A stretch of DNA of 64,000 bases, from positions 26,301 to 90,300 of the IMG/VR virus record IMGVR_UViG_3300006793_000018. One strand, written 5' to 3'. The notes under the pieces were generated by a model. The model ran no database searches. It was not told the DNA's origin and saw only the letters and a list, made by a program, of their open reading frames with translations. Below are positions 50,505 to 59,187 of the stretch, in pieces (the first letter of the stretch is position 1; each line of letters opens with the position of its first letter). A program made the position numbers and the translations under genes. This DNA comes from a virus.

Positions 50505-50883
50505 AATTCGCACCCCTTGATGAAGATGCAGCAGGTTCAATTTGGTCATCAGTGGGAGCGTGTTCGAGTCCAACGTCAGGATAGTGTTCGGAACCCATCC
50601 CTGCAAATTTTCCATGTACCATGGAATGGCATCGCATTTTGAGTTCGATTTGATCGAAGCCACAGTCCGTTGCCGTTCCGCTGTTAGCGAATCGAACGCA
50701 GGGGATTCCGTCTTCTGGATCCACATAGACCACAAGCCCAATGTGTCCTTTCTCTGCATGATGCCATGGGGCATCGGCCTCGGAAGCACCTTCCACGTGC
50801 TTTTCAAAACCAGGTTCAATGATGTCCACCTTAGCCACGACAAGATCGCCAACGATGTATCGGTTCTTGATGAATGCCATCAT
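50494..50883 (-). CDS. Hypothetical protein, possible small beta-barrel
   Basis: 129 residues from ATG 50883 or 50880, behind GAGGTGGTC. Sequence FIKNRYIVGDLVVAKVDI and KGHIGLVVYVDPEDGIPCVRFAN resembles small SH3-like barrels (YIVGDxVxAKV, HIGxVVYVD) of the KOW/phage type. A Cys-His tail follows. No family assigned. A 146-residue frame on the same strand across this region is a shadow. Confidence 0.5.
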   Translation of the reverse strand: MMAFIKNRYIVGDLVVAKVDIIEPGFEKHVEGASEADAPWHHAEKGHIGLVVYVDPEDGIPCVRFANSGTATDCGFDQIELKMRCHSMVHGKFAGMGSEHYPDVGLEHAPTDDQIEPAASSSRGANFGK

Positions 50884-52520
50884 TGACCACCTCGGCCAAT
50901 GAGTTGGGAGATCGGGAATTGATCCTCTGCGGTTCGCTTGGCGGGAGCCTCTGCAACAGGCTCAGGAACAGGTTCTTCCACCTCAGCGATGTCGAGAGCC
51001 GTTCCTTCATAGATGGCCTGTTGAGCAAGGCGTTGTTGAGTTTCCTCAGCCCATTGCTCGTCCTCATTGACACGCATGGCATGGCAATCGCCACAAACGA
51101 AATCGGGAGCCTCCTTGGGGCATTCTTCCGCTTTGATCATCGTGCCACAATCGGGGCAGGGATGTAGTGAGGGATCTGTGTCGTCAAATGCTTTCAGTGT
51201 CCCGTCATAAGGTGGGTCTTCAAGAAGAACAGGTTCGGCATCAGCGATGATGTCTTCCCATTCAGCCTCAACAGATTCTCTCGAAGTTGGTTCTTCATCG
51301 AACAACGCTGCGAGTGGAATGTCATCGATAGTTGTTGGCCCACCGAAAGGCAAATCCAACTTTGAAGCAACCCTAAAGCAGATTGGTCGGCCACGTGCAT
51401 AACGGCCTGTCGGGGAACGCTCACAGGTGATGAGAAGGCGGAGGGTGTCATTCAAGTTGAATCCGAGTTCTGTCCATCCGCCACTGTGTCCATTGTGTTC
51501 AATGTGATCTTCATCCGTGACACTTGCCTCGAATTGATCCAACACTCGCTTGATGGTTTGCACATGACAACCTGCAAGTTCAGCAATATCCTCAATCGTG
51601 AGGTTTGCGTCTTCATCCTCGTTGTCCAACCAAAGAGAGGACATTTGCCACTTGACCCATTCCATAGGTTCTTTCTTGAAGTTGTGAGGGTTGGCTGTAT
51701 CCACTGGTGGCGTTGGGTCAGCGACAACGGACACCAATTCTTCAACCTCATCGGCCAACTCATGCGGGGATGCGTCGTCAGCCTCAGTCAAAGCAGGTTC
51801 AGGATCGGTAAGAGGCGAAAGTACCTCGCTGACCTCCTGTTCCTCTTCAGGGGTGGAATTGTGGGTGATGCTCGAAAGGAGCCGTTCTGCCATTTGGTTG
51901 GATGGCAATTCGGTTGGAGCAGGTTTAGGGTCAATGGGTTGCAATTCTGTAATTTCAATACCGAAATTGAGGACAGCAGAACCATTTGATCGAGAAGTGT
52001 ATTGACGCTTCATAGATTCAAGCATCTCTGCAACTTCAACAGGATGGTGATGCGCTCCCAATTTTTTGGGATTGATCTTCATCTTTCCGTTGTCCTCATC
52101 AATTTCAGCGGCGGCGTCAATGGCTGCGTTGATGTTTTGAACATATTTCCAAACCACTTCTGTGTTGCCTTCAAACAAAGAAAGCATACCATCAAGGAAT
52201 GTCCCGATGAGCCATTCACGTGGTATCGTTGCAGGAGTTCTCTTGTCGCTTTGACCAACGGGAATCGATACCATCGGTTTGCTTTCATGAGAGGGAATCA
52301 GTGTGATCAAACGGTTGCCAGCACGAATTTGGATGTCGGAGCGTTCAACGAGGGCCAAAGGACCTGGGTTGTTCTTCCTTTCTTCCTTGCTCAAGAATTC
52401 TCCTTCTTTCCAGAATTTTTCTGTTAGGACTGTGCCTAACAACTTCAATGCTGGACCCACATCGGGCGGGAGATCGGTCGTTTCATCATCTATCTGCTCG
52501 GCTAAAAATTTCTTGGACAT
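50880..52520 (-). CDS. Large regulator-like protein with HTH and zinc ribbon
   Basis: 546 residues. The N-terminal 140 residues are unrecognised. A low-complexity acidic middle is followed near residue 310 by LTIEDIAELAGCHVQTIKRVL, a helix-turn-helix. Near 460 CPDCGTMIKAEECPK and CGDC form a zinc ribbon, and a disordered tail follows. ATG 52520 has AAGGTGAAAGC upstream. HTH plus ribbon suggests DNA binding, possibly control of early or late genes. Not assigned to a family. Confidence 0.55.
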   Translation of the reverse strand: MSKKFLAEQIDDETTDLPPDVGPALKLLGTVLTEKFWKEGEFLSKEERKNNPGPLALVERSDIQIRAGNRLITLIPSHESKPMVSIPVGQSDKRTPATIPREWLIGTFLDGMLSLFEGNTEVVWKYVQNINAAIDAAAEIDEDNGKMKINPKKLGAHHHPVEVAEMLESMKRQYTSRSNGSAVLNFGIEITELQPIDPKPAPTELPSNQMAERLLSSITHNSTPEEEQEVSEVLSPLTDPEPALTEADDASPHELADEVEELVSVVADPTPPVDTANPHNFKKEPMEWVKWQMSSLWLDNEDEDANLTIEDIAELAGCHVQTIKRVLDQFEASVTDEDHIEHNGHSGGWTELGFNLNDTLRLLITCERSPTGRYARGRPICFRVASKLDLPFGGPTTIDDIPLAALFDEEPTSRESVEAEWEDIIADAEPVLLEDPPYDGTLKAFDDTDPSLHPCPDCGTMIKAEECPKEAPDFVCGDCHAMRVNEDEQWAEETQQRLAQQAIYEGTALDIAEVEEPVPEPVAEAPAKRTAEDQFPISQLIGRGGQ

Positions 52521-52578
52521 GCTTTCACCTTGCTCATCGGAGCAATCAATCCAAACGGGTGGCCTATATGAATCTGCC

Positions 52579-52929
52579 CTATGGTGTGGGCTTTGGTTGG
52601 TTCAATTTATCGGTGATTCCTCGAATGTAAATTCCAGATTCAAGGTAATCTCGATCAATATCCCAAACGCATATTGGGTACGCATATCCGTCAAGCCCTA
52701 CGGTGACATCGTTTTGATTTGTGATTTTGCGAAATGTTGCATTCTTCCCTAACACGTTGCTGAGTTGATTCGATGTAGCCCCATGTTTCAAGGCAAACGA
52801 TCCACGATGCTTGTTCAATTGATTGAATATGTCTGTTGTCGTCATCGGACCTAAGTCCATCAACATCTCAACAATTCTCGCTCTCATCCGCACTGTTCTT
52901 GCCATGGATTCAAGACAGAATCCACTCAC
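52579..52929 (-). CDS. Winged-helix DNA-binding protein
   Basis: 116 residues from GTG 52929 (GAGG eight bases upstream), or 108 from ATG 52905. The sequence RARIVEMLMDLGPMTTTDIF, then RGSFALKHGATSNQLSNVLG is a winged-helix pattern (helix, TTTDIF turn, recognition helix SNQLSNVL). A basic N-terminus and strand pairs follow (FRKITNQNDVTVGLDGYAY). It lies between thermosome and HTH-zinc genes and could be a transcription regulator. Confidence 0.6.
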   Translation of the reverse strand: MSGFCLESMARTVRMRARIVEMLMDLGPMTTTDIFNQLNKHRGSFALKHGATSNQLSNVLGKNATFRKITNQNDVTVGLDGYAYPICVWDIDRDYLESGIYIRGITDKLNQPKPTP

Positions 52930-52939
52930 ACATAAATCC

Positions 52940-54547
52940 TCACATCGGAGATTTTGCGCCTTCAGGATTCATGCGAATGACATCATCAATTCGCAAGATC
53001 ATAATCGCCGCTTCTGTTGCAGAAGTCAAGGCTTGAGTGTGCAAAGACAAAGGCTCAACCAATCCGGTTTGACGGGCATGGGATGGTGTTTCTGCGTTTT
53101 CGATATTGATATGCCATGGCTCACCAGGTCCGGTGGCGTGGTAATGCAGCAAAGATGAACGTGCATCAACTGGGTCTAATCCCGCATTTTCTGCAATGGA
53201 CTCAGGAATTGACATCAATGCTTCACGATATGCTTCGATAGCCATTCCGACTCTCCCGTTGCCGTGCTTTCGATCCATCTCGTCAACCGACAGTGATCCG
53301 TACAAGTGTGCATGAGTGGCTCCTCCTCCAGGGAGAACCTCTTCATTCCAAGCAAGCCAGCATACCCCAACCGCGTCTTCGAGGGCGCGTTCAATCTCCT
53401 CTGCCACATGGCGAGTTGCCCCACTTGCAATGATAGTTGCATGAGTTTGGTATTTGCTTGATCTCGCCGTGATGAATACCAATTCATTATCGAACTTCTC
53501 GTTTAGATGGTAATCTCCACGGCCCAAGTTATCCTTTCCAATTGGCTGCGATAGCGATGAAACGATGGTTCCACCTGTTTCTTTAGCGAGCGATACCAAA
53601 GAAGACTTTTGCACATTGTCGATCACAACAATTCCCCCTTTCAAGAGATAATGCAAAGCCAAGTCGTCCACCTTCTTTTGGGTGAAAACCACTTCTGCCT
53701 TTGATTCGATGATCTTATCGACCATCTCTTTGATAGCATCCTCTTCCTGTTGCAAGAAAGAAGCCACTTGATCTGGAGAGGTGATTTGAACCTGAGCATC
53801 CATTTTGGTATCCCTTGGCTCAATTCCTGTATCCAAAAGGAGAATTGGAGCGTCTAAGATGTCTTTCTTCATGGAAGGATTGCACAATGGCCTCTCCACC
53901 ACAACACCACTGACAAGCATCGTGTCGAGTTCCCCCTTCCCGCTGGCTGAGAGGATTTGGATGTCTTCAAAAGATTCGACCGCTTGTACCGCTCGATCAC
54001 AGATGTCCACTAAGAAAGACCGAATCCCCTCAGCAGATTTGCCCGTTAAAGACGTTGAAGCGGCGGCTTTGTGCTTTTCTTGGAGTTCTTTCAGTTGAAT
54101 GTCTTTTGTCTTGACCCATTCCTTCAACTCTTTGACACAATAATCACGCGCCATGCGGTATCCTTTGATGATCGTAGTGGGGTGGATATTCTTGTCAAGG
54201 AGCCGTTCTGCCTCAGCCAATAATGCGCCAGCCAATACTACCGCAGAAGTTGTACCATCGAAACACTTGTCTTCTTGTGTCTTGGCGACCTCAACAATCA
54301 TCTTGGCCGCAGGATGTTCAATCCCGATCTCCCGCAGAATGGATACACCATCGTTCGTGATTAGGATATTCCCCGCAGGGTCGATCAACATCTTGTCCAT
54401 TCCAAGAGGTCCGAGAGTTGAGCGGATTGCATCTGCAACTGCCTTCGCTGCTCCAATGTTTCCTCGTTGAGCGGCTGAACCATTGGTCTGTTGCGTTCCA
54501 TTCTTCATGATATACACGGGTTGTTGTGAATTGCCTTGGGGTTGCAT
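52940..54547 (-). CDS. Group II chaperonin (thermosome) subunit
   Basis: 535 residues, full length for a thermosome subunit. Motifs: GPLGMDKMLID, TNDGVSILREI, DGTTSAVVLAG (usual GDGTT with Phe in place of the first Gly, residue 96), GGGATHAHL (GGGA-E with His/Thr), then AGLDPVDARSSLL. C-terminal GGM repeats typical of cellular subunits are missing. It folds proteins in ATP-driven rings. Viral copies are known in marine archaeal viruses. A five-base-pair hairpin overlaps its ribosome site (54553-54565). It may fold capsid or tail proteins. Confidence 0.93.
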   Translation of the reverse strand: MQPQGNSQQPVYIMKNGTQQTNGSAAQRGNIGAAKAVADAIRSTLGPLGMDKMLIDPAGNILITNDGVSILREIGIEHPAAKMIVEVAKTQEDKCFDGTTSAVVLAGALLAEAERLLDKNIHPTTIIKGYRMARDYCVKELKEWVKTKDIQLKELQEKHKAAASTSLTGKSAEGIRSFLVDICDRAVQAVESFEDIQILSASGKGELDTMLVSGVVVERPLCNPSMKKDILDAPILLLDTGIEPRDTKMDAQVQITSPDQVASFLQQEEDAIKEMVDKIIESKAEVVFTQKKVDDLALHYLLKGGIVVIDNVQKSSLVSLAKETGGTIVSSLSQPIGKDNLGRGDYHLNEKFDNELVFITARSSKYQTHATIIASGATRHVAEEIERALEDAVGVCWLAWNEEVLPGGGATHAHLYGSLSVDEMDRKHGNGRVGMAIEAYREALMSIPESIAENAGLDPVDARSSLLHYHATGPGEPWHINIENAETPSHARQTGLVEPLSLHTQALTSATEAAIMILRIDDVIRMNPEGAKSPM

Positions 54548-54552
54548 GGAAT

Positions 54553-54565
54553 CACCGTATCGGTG
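54553..54565 (-). promoter_or_regulatory. Hairpin overlapping the thermosome ribosome site
   Basis: On the - strand the sequence is CACCGATACGGTG, an inverted repeat with five-base-pair arms and a three-base loop, immediately before ATTCC and the ATG of the thermosome. The right arm contains the GGTGAT ribosome-binding sequence. If folded, the hairpin would mask the ribosome site and could make chaperonin translation temperature- or factor-sensitive. Only this small stem is seen, so the effect is speculative. Confidence 0.4.
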
Positions 54566-54574
54566 TCGCCCTTA

Positions 54575-54850
54575 TCAATCCTCACAACTATCTGGGCCGT
54601 GCTGATGACAGTATGTGTGGTCATCATGATCAGAGCGCATCTCATCAGGGTCGCAATCAATACAAAGGACAACGCCACAATGATGGCACTCATGAACATC
54701 GGAGAATGTACCACATTTAGAGCATCCAGATTCTTCTTGAGGCATTTGATCTTGGAGGTGTTCCGCCGCATCGTAATATGCAGGGCATGTACCTCGGTGT
54801 GAACCGCCACATTTCCCGCATTCATGTCCACCGTAACGCCCCATGTTCAT
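54575..54850 (-). CDS. Zinc-finger protein, many Cys/His
   Basis: 91 residues from ATG 54850, overlapping the upstream stop (ATGA); a second ATG at 54844 is possible. It contains CGKCGGSHRGTCP, SGCSKCGTFSD, ECHHCGVVLCIDCDPDE and a His-rich end, so two or three zinc sites resembling crossed-brace (RING/B-box-like) spacing. Such domains mediate protein contact. Function unknown. Directly upstream of the thermosome, probably co-transcribed. Confidence 0.6.
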   Translation of the reverse strand: MNMGRYGGHECGKCGGSHRGTCPAYYDAAEHLQDQMPQEESGCSKCGTFSDVHECHHCGVVLCIDCDPDEMRSDHDDHTYCHQHGPDSCED

Positions 54851-55314
54851 TCCTCCCAAAGAGTTGCTATGAAGTTCTCCATGCTATCACAGTAAAAGTC
54901 CACATATTTTTTGCCACTGAAATGGTGTTCTTTGATTGAAGACCAAATGAAATCCGATGCAAGCAGCACCGAATCCTTAGTATTGTTCGAGAACCAGTTC
55001 ATCCCGTAAGCCAAAGCATCGTGAAGTTCCATACCGTGTGGGCTGTTGTCATGATCTCCTCCTGCATCAAGATCAGTGATGACCATGTGCCAGGTCGAAG
55101 ATTGTTCTTGCAAGGTGATGAGATCGAGTTCGATTGTGTTCCAATTGTTGAACTCAAGGAACGCATTCTTTGCAGGTTTATCGACGGATAATTCTGCACC
55201 GAAGTGAACAAAGTTGCCGCACCTCCAGCATTCGTTGTGGTAGCCATCGTTGTCAATAGACACGTGCCACATCTTGCCTCCGCATTGAGGACACGCCAAG
55301 ATGATCGAAGTCAT
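54847..55314 (-). CDS. Zinc-ribbon hypothetical protein
   Basis: 155 residues with an N-terminal ribbon (ACPQCGGKMWHV, then ECWRCGNFVHFG). The remainder is aromatic and acidic (WHMVITDLDAGGDHD). The start overlaps the upstream stop by four bases, and its end overlaps the next gene. Function unknown. Confidence 0.55.
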   Translation of the reverse strand: MTSIILACPQCGGKMWHVSIDNDGYHNECWRCGNFVHFGAELSVDKPAKNAFLEFNNWNTIELDLITLQEQSSTWHMVITDLDAGGDHDNSPHGMELHDALAYGMNWFSNNTKDSVLLASDFIWSSIKEHHFSGKKYVDFYCDSMENFIATLWEE

Positions 55315-55835
55315 TGGGATTCCCCCATCGATGCTATCTCATTCCATTGCAAACGCAAATCGTTGAGTTCTTGTTTCATATGCTCACGCTGAATTGGAAT
55401 CTTTGCCACGATGTAGTCCTGCTTCTCACGGCGCATGTATTCCTCCCATGTGATTTCCCCTTTTGCAAATAAATCCAAAAGATATGCACCAACGCCGCCA
55501 TTCTTGAACCAAGATGCTCTGTGAGATGCCTTGGCTTCTTTAGCAATCTTTTGAGAATGGCTTCTTGTCATTCGGCTCCCAATCACTTTGTAGCCAAGAG
55601 AAATCTGTTCATCGATATAATCGGAATCTCCGAATCGCACCGACATAGTGACCCATGTGCGGAGATCGCCCCATCCACCACAATCGGTGCAGAAGTTGAA
55701 GATGTTGTCCCAACCTTCTTGCCCCAATGCCGCTTTGTCTTCCCTCCATCCTGTGATGATCTTCATGGCTTCTGCTCTGGAGAGCAAGAACTCGTTCGTC
55801 CCACAGCCAGCACAAACCATTCCCTTTGGAATCAT
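55311..55835 (-). CDS. Zinc-ribbon hypothetical protein
   Basis: 174 residues. VCAGCGTNEF near the start pairs with FCTDCGGWGD about 40 residues on, an unusually long ribbon loop of helical residues (SRAEAMKIITGWREDK). A basic region and a C-terminal helix follow (FAKGEITWEEYMRREKQ). Overlaps both neighbours by four bases. Function unknown. Confidence 0.55.
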   Translation of the reverse strand: MIPKGMVCAGCGTNEFLLSRAEAMKIITGWREDKAALGQEGWDNIFNFCTDCGGWGDLRTWVTMSVRFGDSDYIDEQISLGYKVIGSRMTRSHSQKIAKEAKASHRASWFKNGGVGAYLLDLFAKGEITWEEYMRREKQDYIVAKIPIQREHMKQELNDLRLQWNEIASMGESQ

Positions 55836-56161
55836 TCAAAATCCTCCATTGACTTTCTCAAGTCCTTTGCTCGTTGAATGACAGGGAAAGCGCATTCCGC
55901 TTGAGCGAACTTTTGACCCACTTCGAGAAGAGGGCCGATGATGGTTTCACCCGATCCCCATTCGCCGCGTTCGAGGTATTCCTTCCCATCTTCCGAAGTC
56001 ATCTTTCTCATCCAAGGAATCGAAAAGACACAGGCTTCAATCGTCGTGAGTATCTCTGTACCGAACTGGCAGCGCATGATGACTTTCTTACCAACATCTT
56101 CCATTGTCCACTTGCGGGTGGTTCCTGCTTGTATTACTTCGGGCTTGTCTTCCTTACTCAT
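55832..56161 (-). CDS. Small hypothetical protein
   Basis: 109 residues, with a central fold (VIMRCQFGTEILTTIEACVF, GEWGSGETIIGPLLEVG) and charged ends. No motif or family recognised. Four-base overlaps with both neighbours place it in the same operon. Confidence 0.5.
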   Translation of the reverse strand: MSKEDKPEVIQAGTTRKWTMEDVGKKVIMRCQFGTEILTTIEACVFSIPWMRKMTSEDGKEYLERGEWGSGETIIGPLLEVGQKFAQAECAFPVIQRAKDLRKSMEDFE

Positions 56162-56688
56162 TGTTTCACCTCAATTGTTCCCTTCCACCATGTTGGTGGC
56201 AAAGTCCGTGTCCAATACACGTTTCGCTTTGTGTGATAATACCTACGGTACGATCCAACTGGGTCGGATTCGTCCTTGAATTCATTAGGCATAGCCAAAG
56301 GAAACGGCGTGATGTCCCCTGGAGGGAGCCACTTGAAGGCGTCATGAGGGAGAGCCTCAAGCGAGGTTTGACAGGCGTGAACCTTGCCATACCTGCGGGT
56401 GTATTCCGACGCCAACTCTCGACCGTGGCAGTATCCCCACAGCCAATTTGATCGATTCGTTGCAATCCATTTGGTGCATGGGTGGTGTTGGTGGGTCAAG
56501 CCGTATGGCTTCCCTGATTTGGTGAGGAGTTGGTACTCCACGGGTGCGCCGTTCAAGATCAAACCTGCTTGGAGCATTTGATTCATCTCAAGCAACATTT
56601 TGCAAAGGCGACCGTCATCCATCGATTGAGCAGATTTGAATGGACAGGGCTGTCCCAAATCGTTCCTTTCGAGGAGCATTGCGTTCAT
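56158..56688 (-). CDS. Conserved phage-type protein with HPCTKW and YRRYYHTKR motifs
   Basis: 176 residues. The pattern HPCTKWIATNRSNWLWGYC, then ASEYTRRYGKVHACQ, DITPFPLAMPNEF and VGSYRRYYHTKR is a conserved arrangement seen in unnamed proteins of marine phages and giant viruses (from memory). The core resembles all-helical pyrimidine-dimer-glycosylase-type proteins in motif order, but I cannot confirm the family. A nucleotide- or DNA-related role is suggested by its environment only. Confidence 0.6.
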   Translation of the reverse strand: MNAMLLERNDLGQPCPFKSAQSMDDGRLCKMLLEMNQMLQAGLILNGAPVEYQLLTKSGKPYGLTHQHHPCTKWIATNRSNWLWGYCHGRELASEYTRRYGKVHACQTSLEALPHDAFKWLPPGDITPFPLAMPNEFKDESDPVGSYRRYYHTKRNVYWTRTLPPTWWKGTIEVKQ

Positions 56689-57347
56689 TCATTCACCTCG
56701 ATCAATGTGTCGCAATGAGAGCAATGCAGGAAATCGGAAAGGCTCATGCACTCACCAACTGCATGGTGCAAGCAATGAGGGCAAAACGAGGAGATGAGAT
56801 CGATGTCGTTGTCTTCAACATAATCAATCGATTCAATCCTGTGTTCGGTTTTGTGATCTTCGAGGTATCCTGCTTCAAAGGATTCTGCATCAAATCCTTG
56901 GACGCCATTCCAATCGTGCCATGAAGCCATGAGTCCATTGATGACGGTATGCCCTTGAGGGATTCCGCTGTGAATCATGGAATGGAGGTAATGGGTGTTG
57001 AACATTCGATTCTCATACTCCCTGTAAGCCAATCGAATCAAACGGCGTTCGGCACGTGCTGTATCGCCAACAAAGTCGGTTTTGACATAGATCAATTGAG
57101 CGAGAGGAGTGATTTCTCCTCGCTCGTACATTCCCAACGCAACCATCTCAGAGTCGTGATAATCCTCACGGAAGATGTGGAGGTGCTTCTCTGTGATACG
57201 CATCACAGCAGGTACAAGGCTCCCTTGCAGAGCAGGTCGCATCCACATGTTATCATGATACCAATTGGCTTGTTCATCGGTCAAGGTGTCTTGCTTCACA
57301 AGATCGAGGAGTATCCATCTTGCCGTAAATTCAGTTGTTTCAGTCAT
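56685..57347 (-). CDS. Hypothetical protein with C-terminal zinc ribbon
   Basis: 220 residues from ATG 57347. The N-terminus MTETTEFTARWILLDLVK is followed by a helical region and a C-terminal ribbon: FCPHCLHHAVGEC and LHCSHCDTLIEV. The ribbon has CxxC, then extra His/Cys residues, then CxxC. It overlaps the downstream gene by four bases. Function unknown. Confidence 0.5.
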   Translation of the reverse strand: MTETTEFTARWILLDLVKQDTLTDEQANWYHDNMWMRPALQGSLVPAVMRITEKHLHIFREDYHDSEMVALGMYERGEITPLAQLIYVKTDFVGDTARAERRLIRLAYREYENRMFNTHYLHSMIHSGIPQGHTVINGLMASWHDWNGVQGFDAESFEAGYLEDHKTEHRIESIDYVEDNDIDLISSFCPHCLHHAVGECMSLSDFLHCSHCDTLIEVNE

Positions 57348-57352
57348 CGTAA

Positions 57353-58141
57353 TCACCAGTCCTCCTCACGTGGGAGATACATCTCCAACTCGTCAGGGGA
57401 AAATTCGTGAGGGTGAGTGCGAGCGTATTGCTCCACCACCTCAGCAGTTGTGAGGTTGGCGTGGAGAGGCTGACCCATGAGGTCATAGCCGCCAATCATG
57501 TGCTTTCGGCCACCATTCACATGTATGTGGTCGCCACAGGCGAAGCAATGGTACACATCAAAGGCAGGATGCACTGGCGCACCTGGCATCTCCTGTTCGG
57601 AGGGGTAATGGCGGATGTGTTTGATCATTTGTCGTGAACCACAACATTCGTCATTATCGCAACGGGCTTGATCGACGGAGGAGCAGCGTTCCGTGTCCTC
57701 GTATGGGTTCTCCTTCCATGGGGCCATTGTCAATTCAAGTGGGTTGCTTGCCTCCTGCTTGAGGTTGACACTGTTGAGGTCAAAGACCTTGAATTTGATC
57801 AACGATGGGAACAGAGCAGGGGTTCCCGTGACTCTTGCGCCACAGAGGTGTTCCCAAATGGTGTAGTCCTCGAAATGGATCGTTTGCCCCTCTTCAGGGT
57901 CAAGGTATGTTTCTCGGAGCGTTTCGTATGCTTCCAAGGACGAAGCGAATTCCTTCCTCATTGCGTCGTTGTGGGCTTGCCATGTCGCACGAATCCGCAG
58001 GATTCGCTCACTTTTGATCATGGAGAGAACCATTGCCGCATTCTCAGTGGCTTGAAAGAGTTCATCATCGGATGCACCGGCAAGCGACAACTCAAAGTTG
58101 CGCTTAACCAGATCATTGTTGGAGCGGATGATGTCAGTCAC
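57353..58141 (-). CDS. Hypothetical protein with zinc-binding cysteines
   Basis: 262 residues from GTG 58141, chosen because it overlaps the upstream stop as GTGA and has AAGGGGTG six bases before. The helical N-terminal half (LFQATENAAMVLSMIKSERIL) is followed by RCSSVDQARCDNDECCG and YHCFACGDHIHVNGG, likely one or two zinc sites. The C-terminus is ordinary. Function unknown. Confidence 0.5.
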   Translation of the reverse strand: MTDIIRSNNDLVKRNFELSLAGASDDELFQATENAAMVLSMIKSERILRIRATWQAHNDAMRKEFASSLEAYETLRETYLDPEEGQTIHFEDYTIWEHLCGARVTGTPALFPSLIKFKVFDLNSVNLKQEASNPLELTMAPWKENPYEDTERCSSVDQARCDNDECCGSRQMIKHIRHYPSEQEMPGAPVHPAFDVYHCFACGDHIHVNGGRKHMIGGYDLMGQPLHANLTTAEVVEQYARTHPHEFSPDELEMYLPREEDW

Positions 58142-58776
58142 TTTCGACACCCCTTGCATGAACCATCACGGGTTCTCGCACCAACAGTTCCGCAACAGGA
58201 TGACACGCACACTTCACGCGGTTCTTCCTCAACGATTCCCTTGGGCCTTCCCTTGTAATTGCTGATACGGTTTTCGGCGGCAACGATAGCATCCTCGTTC
58301 AGTTTCGGCTTTGGCTCAACGAGGAATGGGCCATCCGTGGTGTCAACCCAAATGCCGTTCCGCTGCTCCTCTTCGGTTTGAGCCTCCCAACAGGAATTCT
58401 CGTCATCATCATCAGGAAAGTGATGCTTCATGACATCAGCGACCAGTTGAGCGCAATCTGCACAGTAGTCCAAAACATGGCAATTGATCTCAAACGCCAA
58501 TCCGTTGGTGTCAAATCCTTCTTGGCAGACAATGCATTGGTGAGCCTTGTTGGTTGTACGAACGGCACGAAGTCCTCCTTCGTACACGTACAGAGCCAGC
58601 CGTACAGAGTCCTCGTAAGAGATGCAACCATCATGAGGCTTTACGCTATCCCAGACGGCGTACAACTCAGCAACCTTGGCATCCGACATGGTTGCAAGTT
58701 CTTGCACTTCTTCCAAGTCGGGGCTGTCGCCTTCGAGATAGGCGACGATCAATTCTTCACGGAGCGAAGGATTCAT
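58138..58776 (-). CDS. Hypothetical protein with two zinc-binding clusters
   Basis: 212 residues. A helical N-terminus (LREELIVAYLEGDSPDLEE) precedes QCIVCQEGFDTNGLAF, then HVLDYCADCAQLV, giving a zinc site. The end has CVSSCCGTVGARTRDGSC and KGCRK, a second Cys cluster. AGGAGGAATCACA precedes the ATG. Function unknown. Confidence 0.5.
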   Translation of the reverse strand: MNPSLREELIVAYLEGDSPDLEEVQELATMSDAKVAELYAVWDSVKPHDGCISYEDSVRLALYVYEGGLRAVRTTNKAHQCIVCQEGFDTNGLAFEINCHVLDYCADCAQLVADVMKHHFPDDDDENSCWEAQTEEEQRNGIWVDTTDGPFLVEPKPKLNEDAIVAAENRISNYKGRPKGIVEEEPREVCVSSCCGTVGARTRDGSCKGCRK

Positions 58777-59177
58777 TGTGATTCCTCCTTTCGCCCGTAT
58801 AGGGCTTTGAAGTTCTCAACAATCTGCCCGTTGATCAAAACCGATGTTCCAAAGCGTGGGTCATTGGGATAATGAATTGCATTCAGAAGGTCGTCAATGT
58901 CCCCAAAGAGAGCGTTGAGAACCTCGTCAAGGGTACAAGCCCCGTTGTAATCAGGGAAGCGCAGGTCGCTGTCGATAATGGTCTTGGGGAGCATCTCAAC
59001 GATGCGTGAAGGGAGGGTGGATTGCTCCAACTCATCCAAAGCGGCGTTGATGTCCTTCTTGAGGTCGTCATCGATCATTGAGGACTGGGAGTCCGTGCTG
59101 AGGGTTTCCTCCAACACATTCCAGTGTTCAGTCGGTATGCAGATAATCGTGTGTTCAATCGGTTCTTCTTTGCTCAT
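58773..59177 (-). CDS. Hypothetical acidic protein
   Basis: 134 residues from ATG 59177 (GAGGTGATT four bases upstream; an ATG directly before it is also possible). The sequence is acidic and helical (MIDDDLKKDINAALDELEQ) with a conserved-looking core GACTLDEVLNALFGDIDDLL. No motif recognised. It overlaps the next gene by ATGA contact. Confidence 0.5.
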   Translation of the reverse strand: MSKEEPIEHTIICIPTEHWNVLEETLSTDSQSSMIDDDLKKDINAALDELEQSTLPSRIVEMLPKTIIDSDLRFPDYNGACTLDEVLNALFGDIDDLLNAIHYPNDPRFGTSVLINGQIVENFKALYGRKEESQ

Positions 59178-59187
59178 CATAATCACC

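Noticed and set aside
50412-50852. 146-codon - strand frame overlapping the 129-residue gene
   Set aside because: Its first 115 codons are a shadow of the 50494-50883 gene; only the last 30 codons (Cys-rich) appear real, with their own TTG start.
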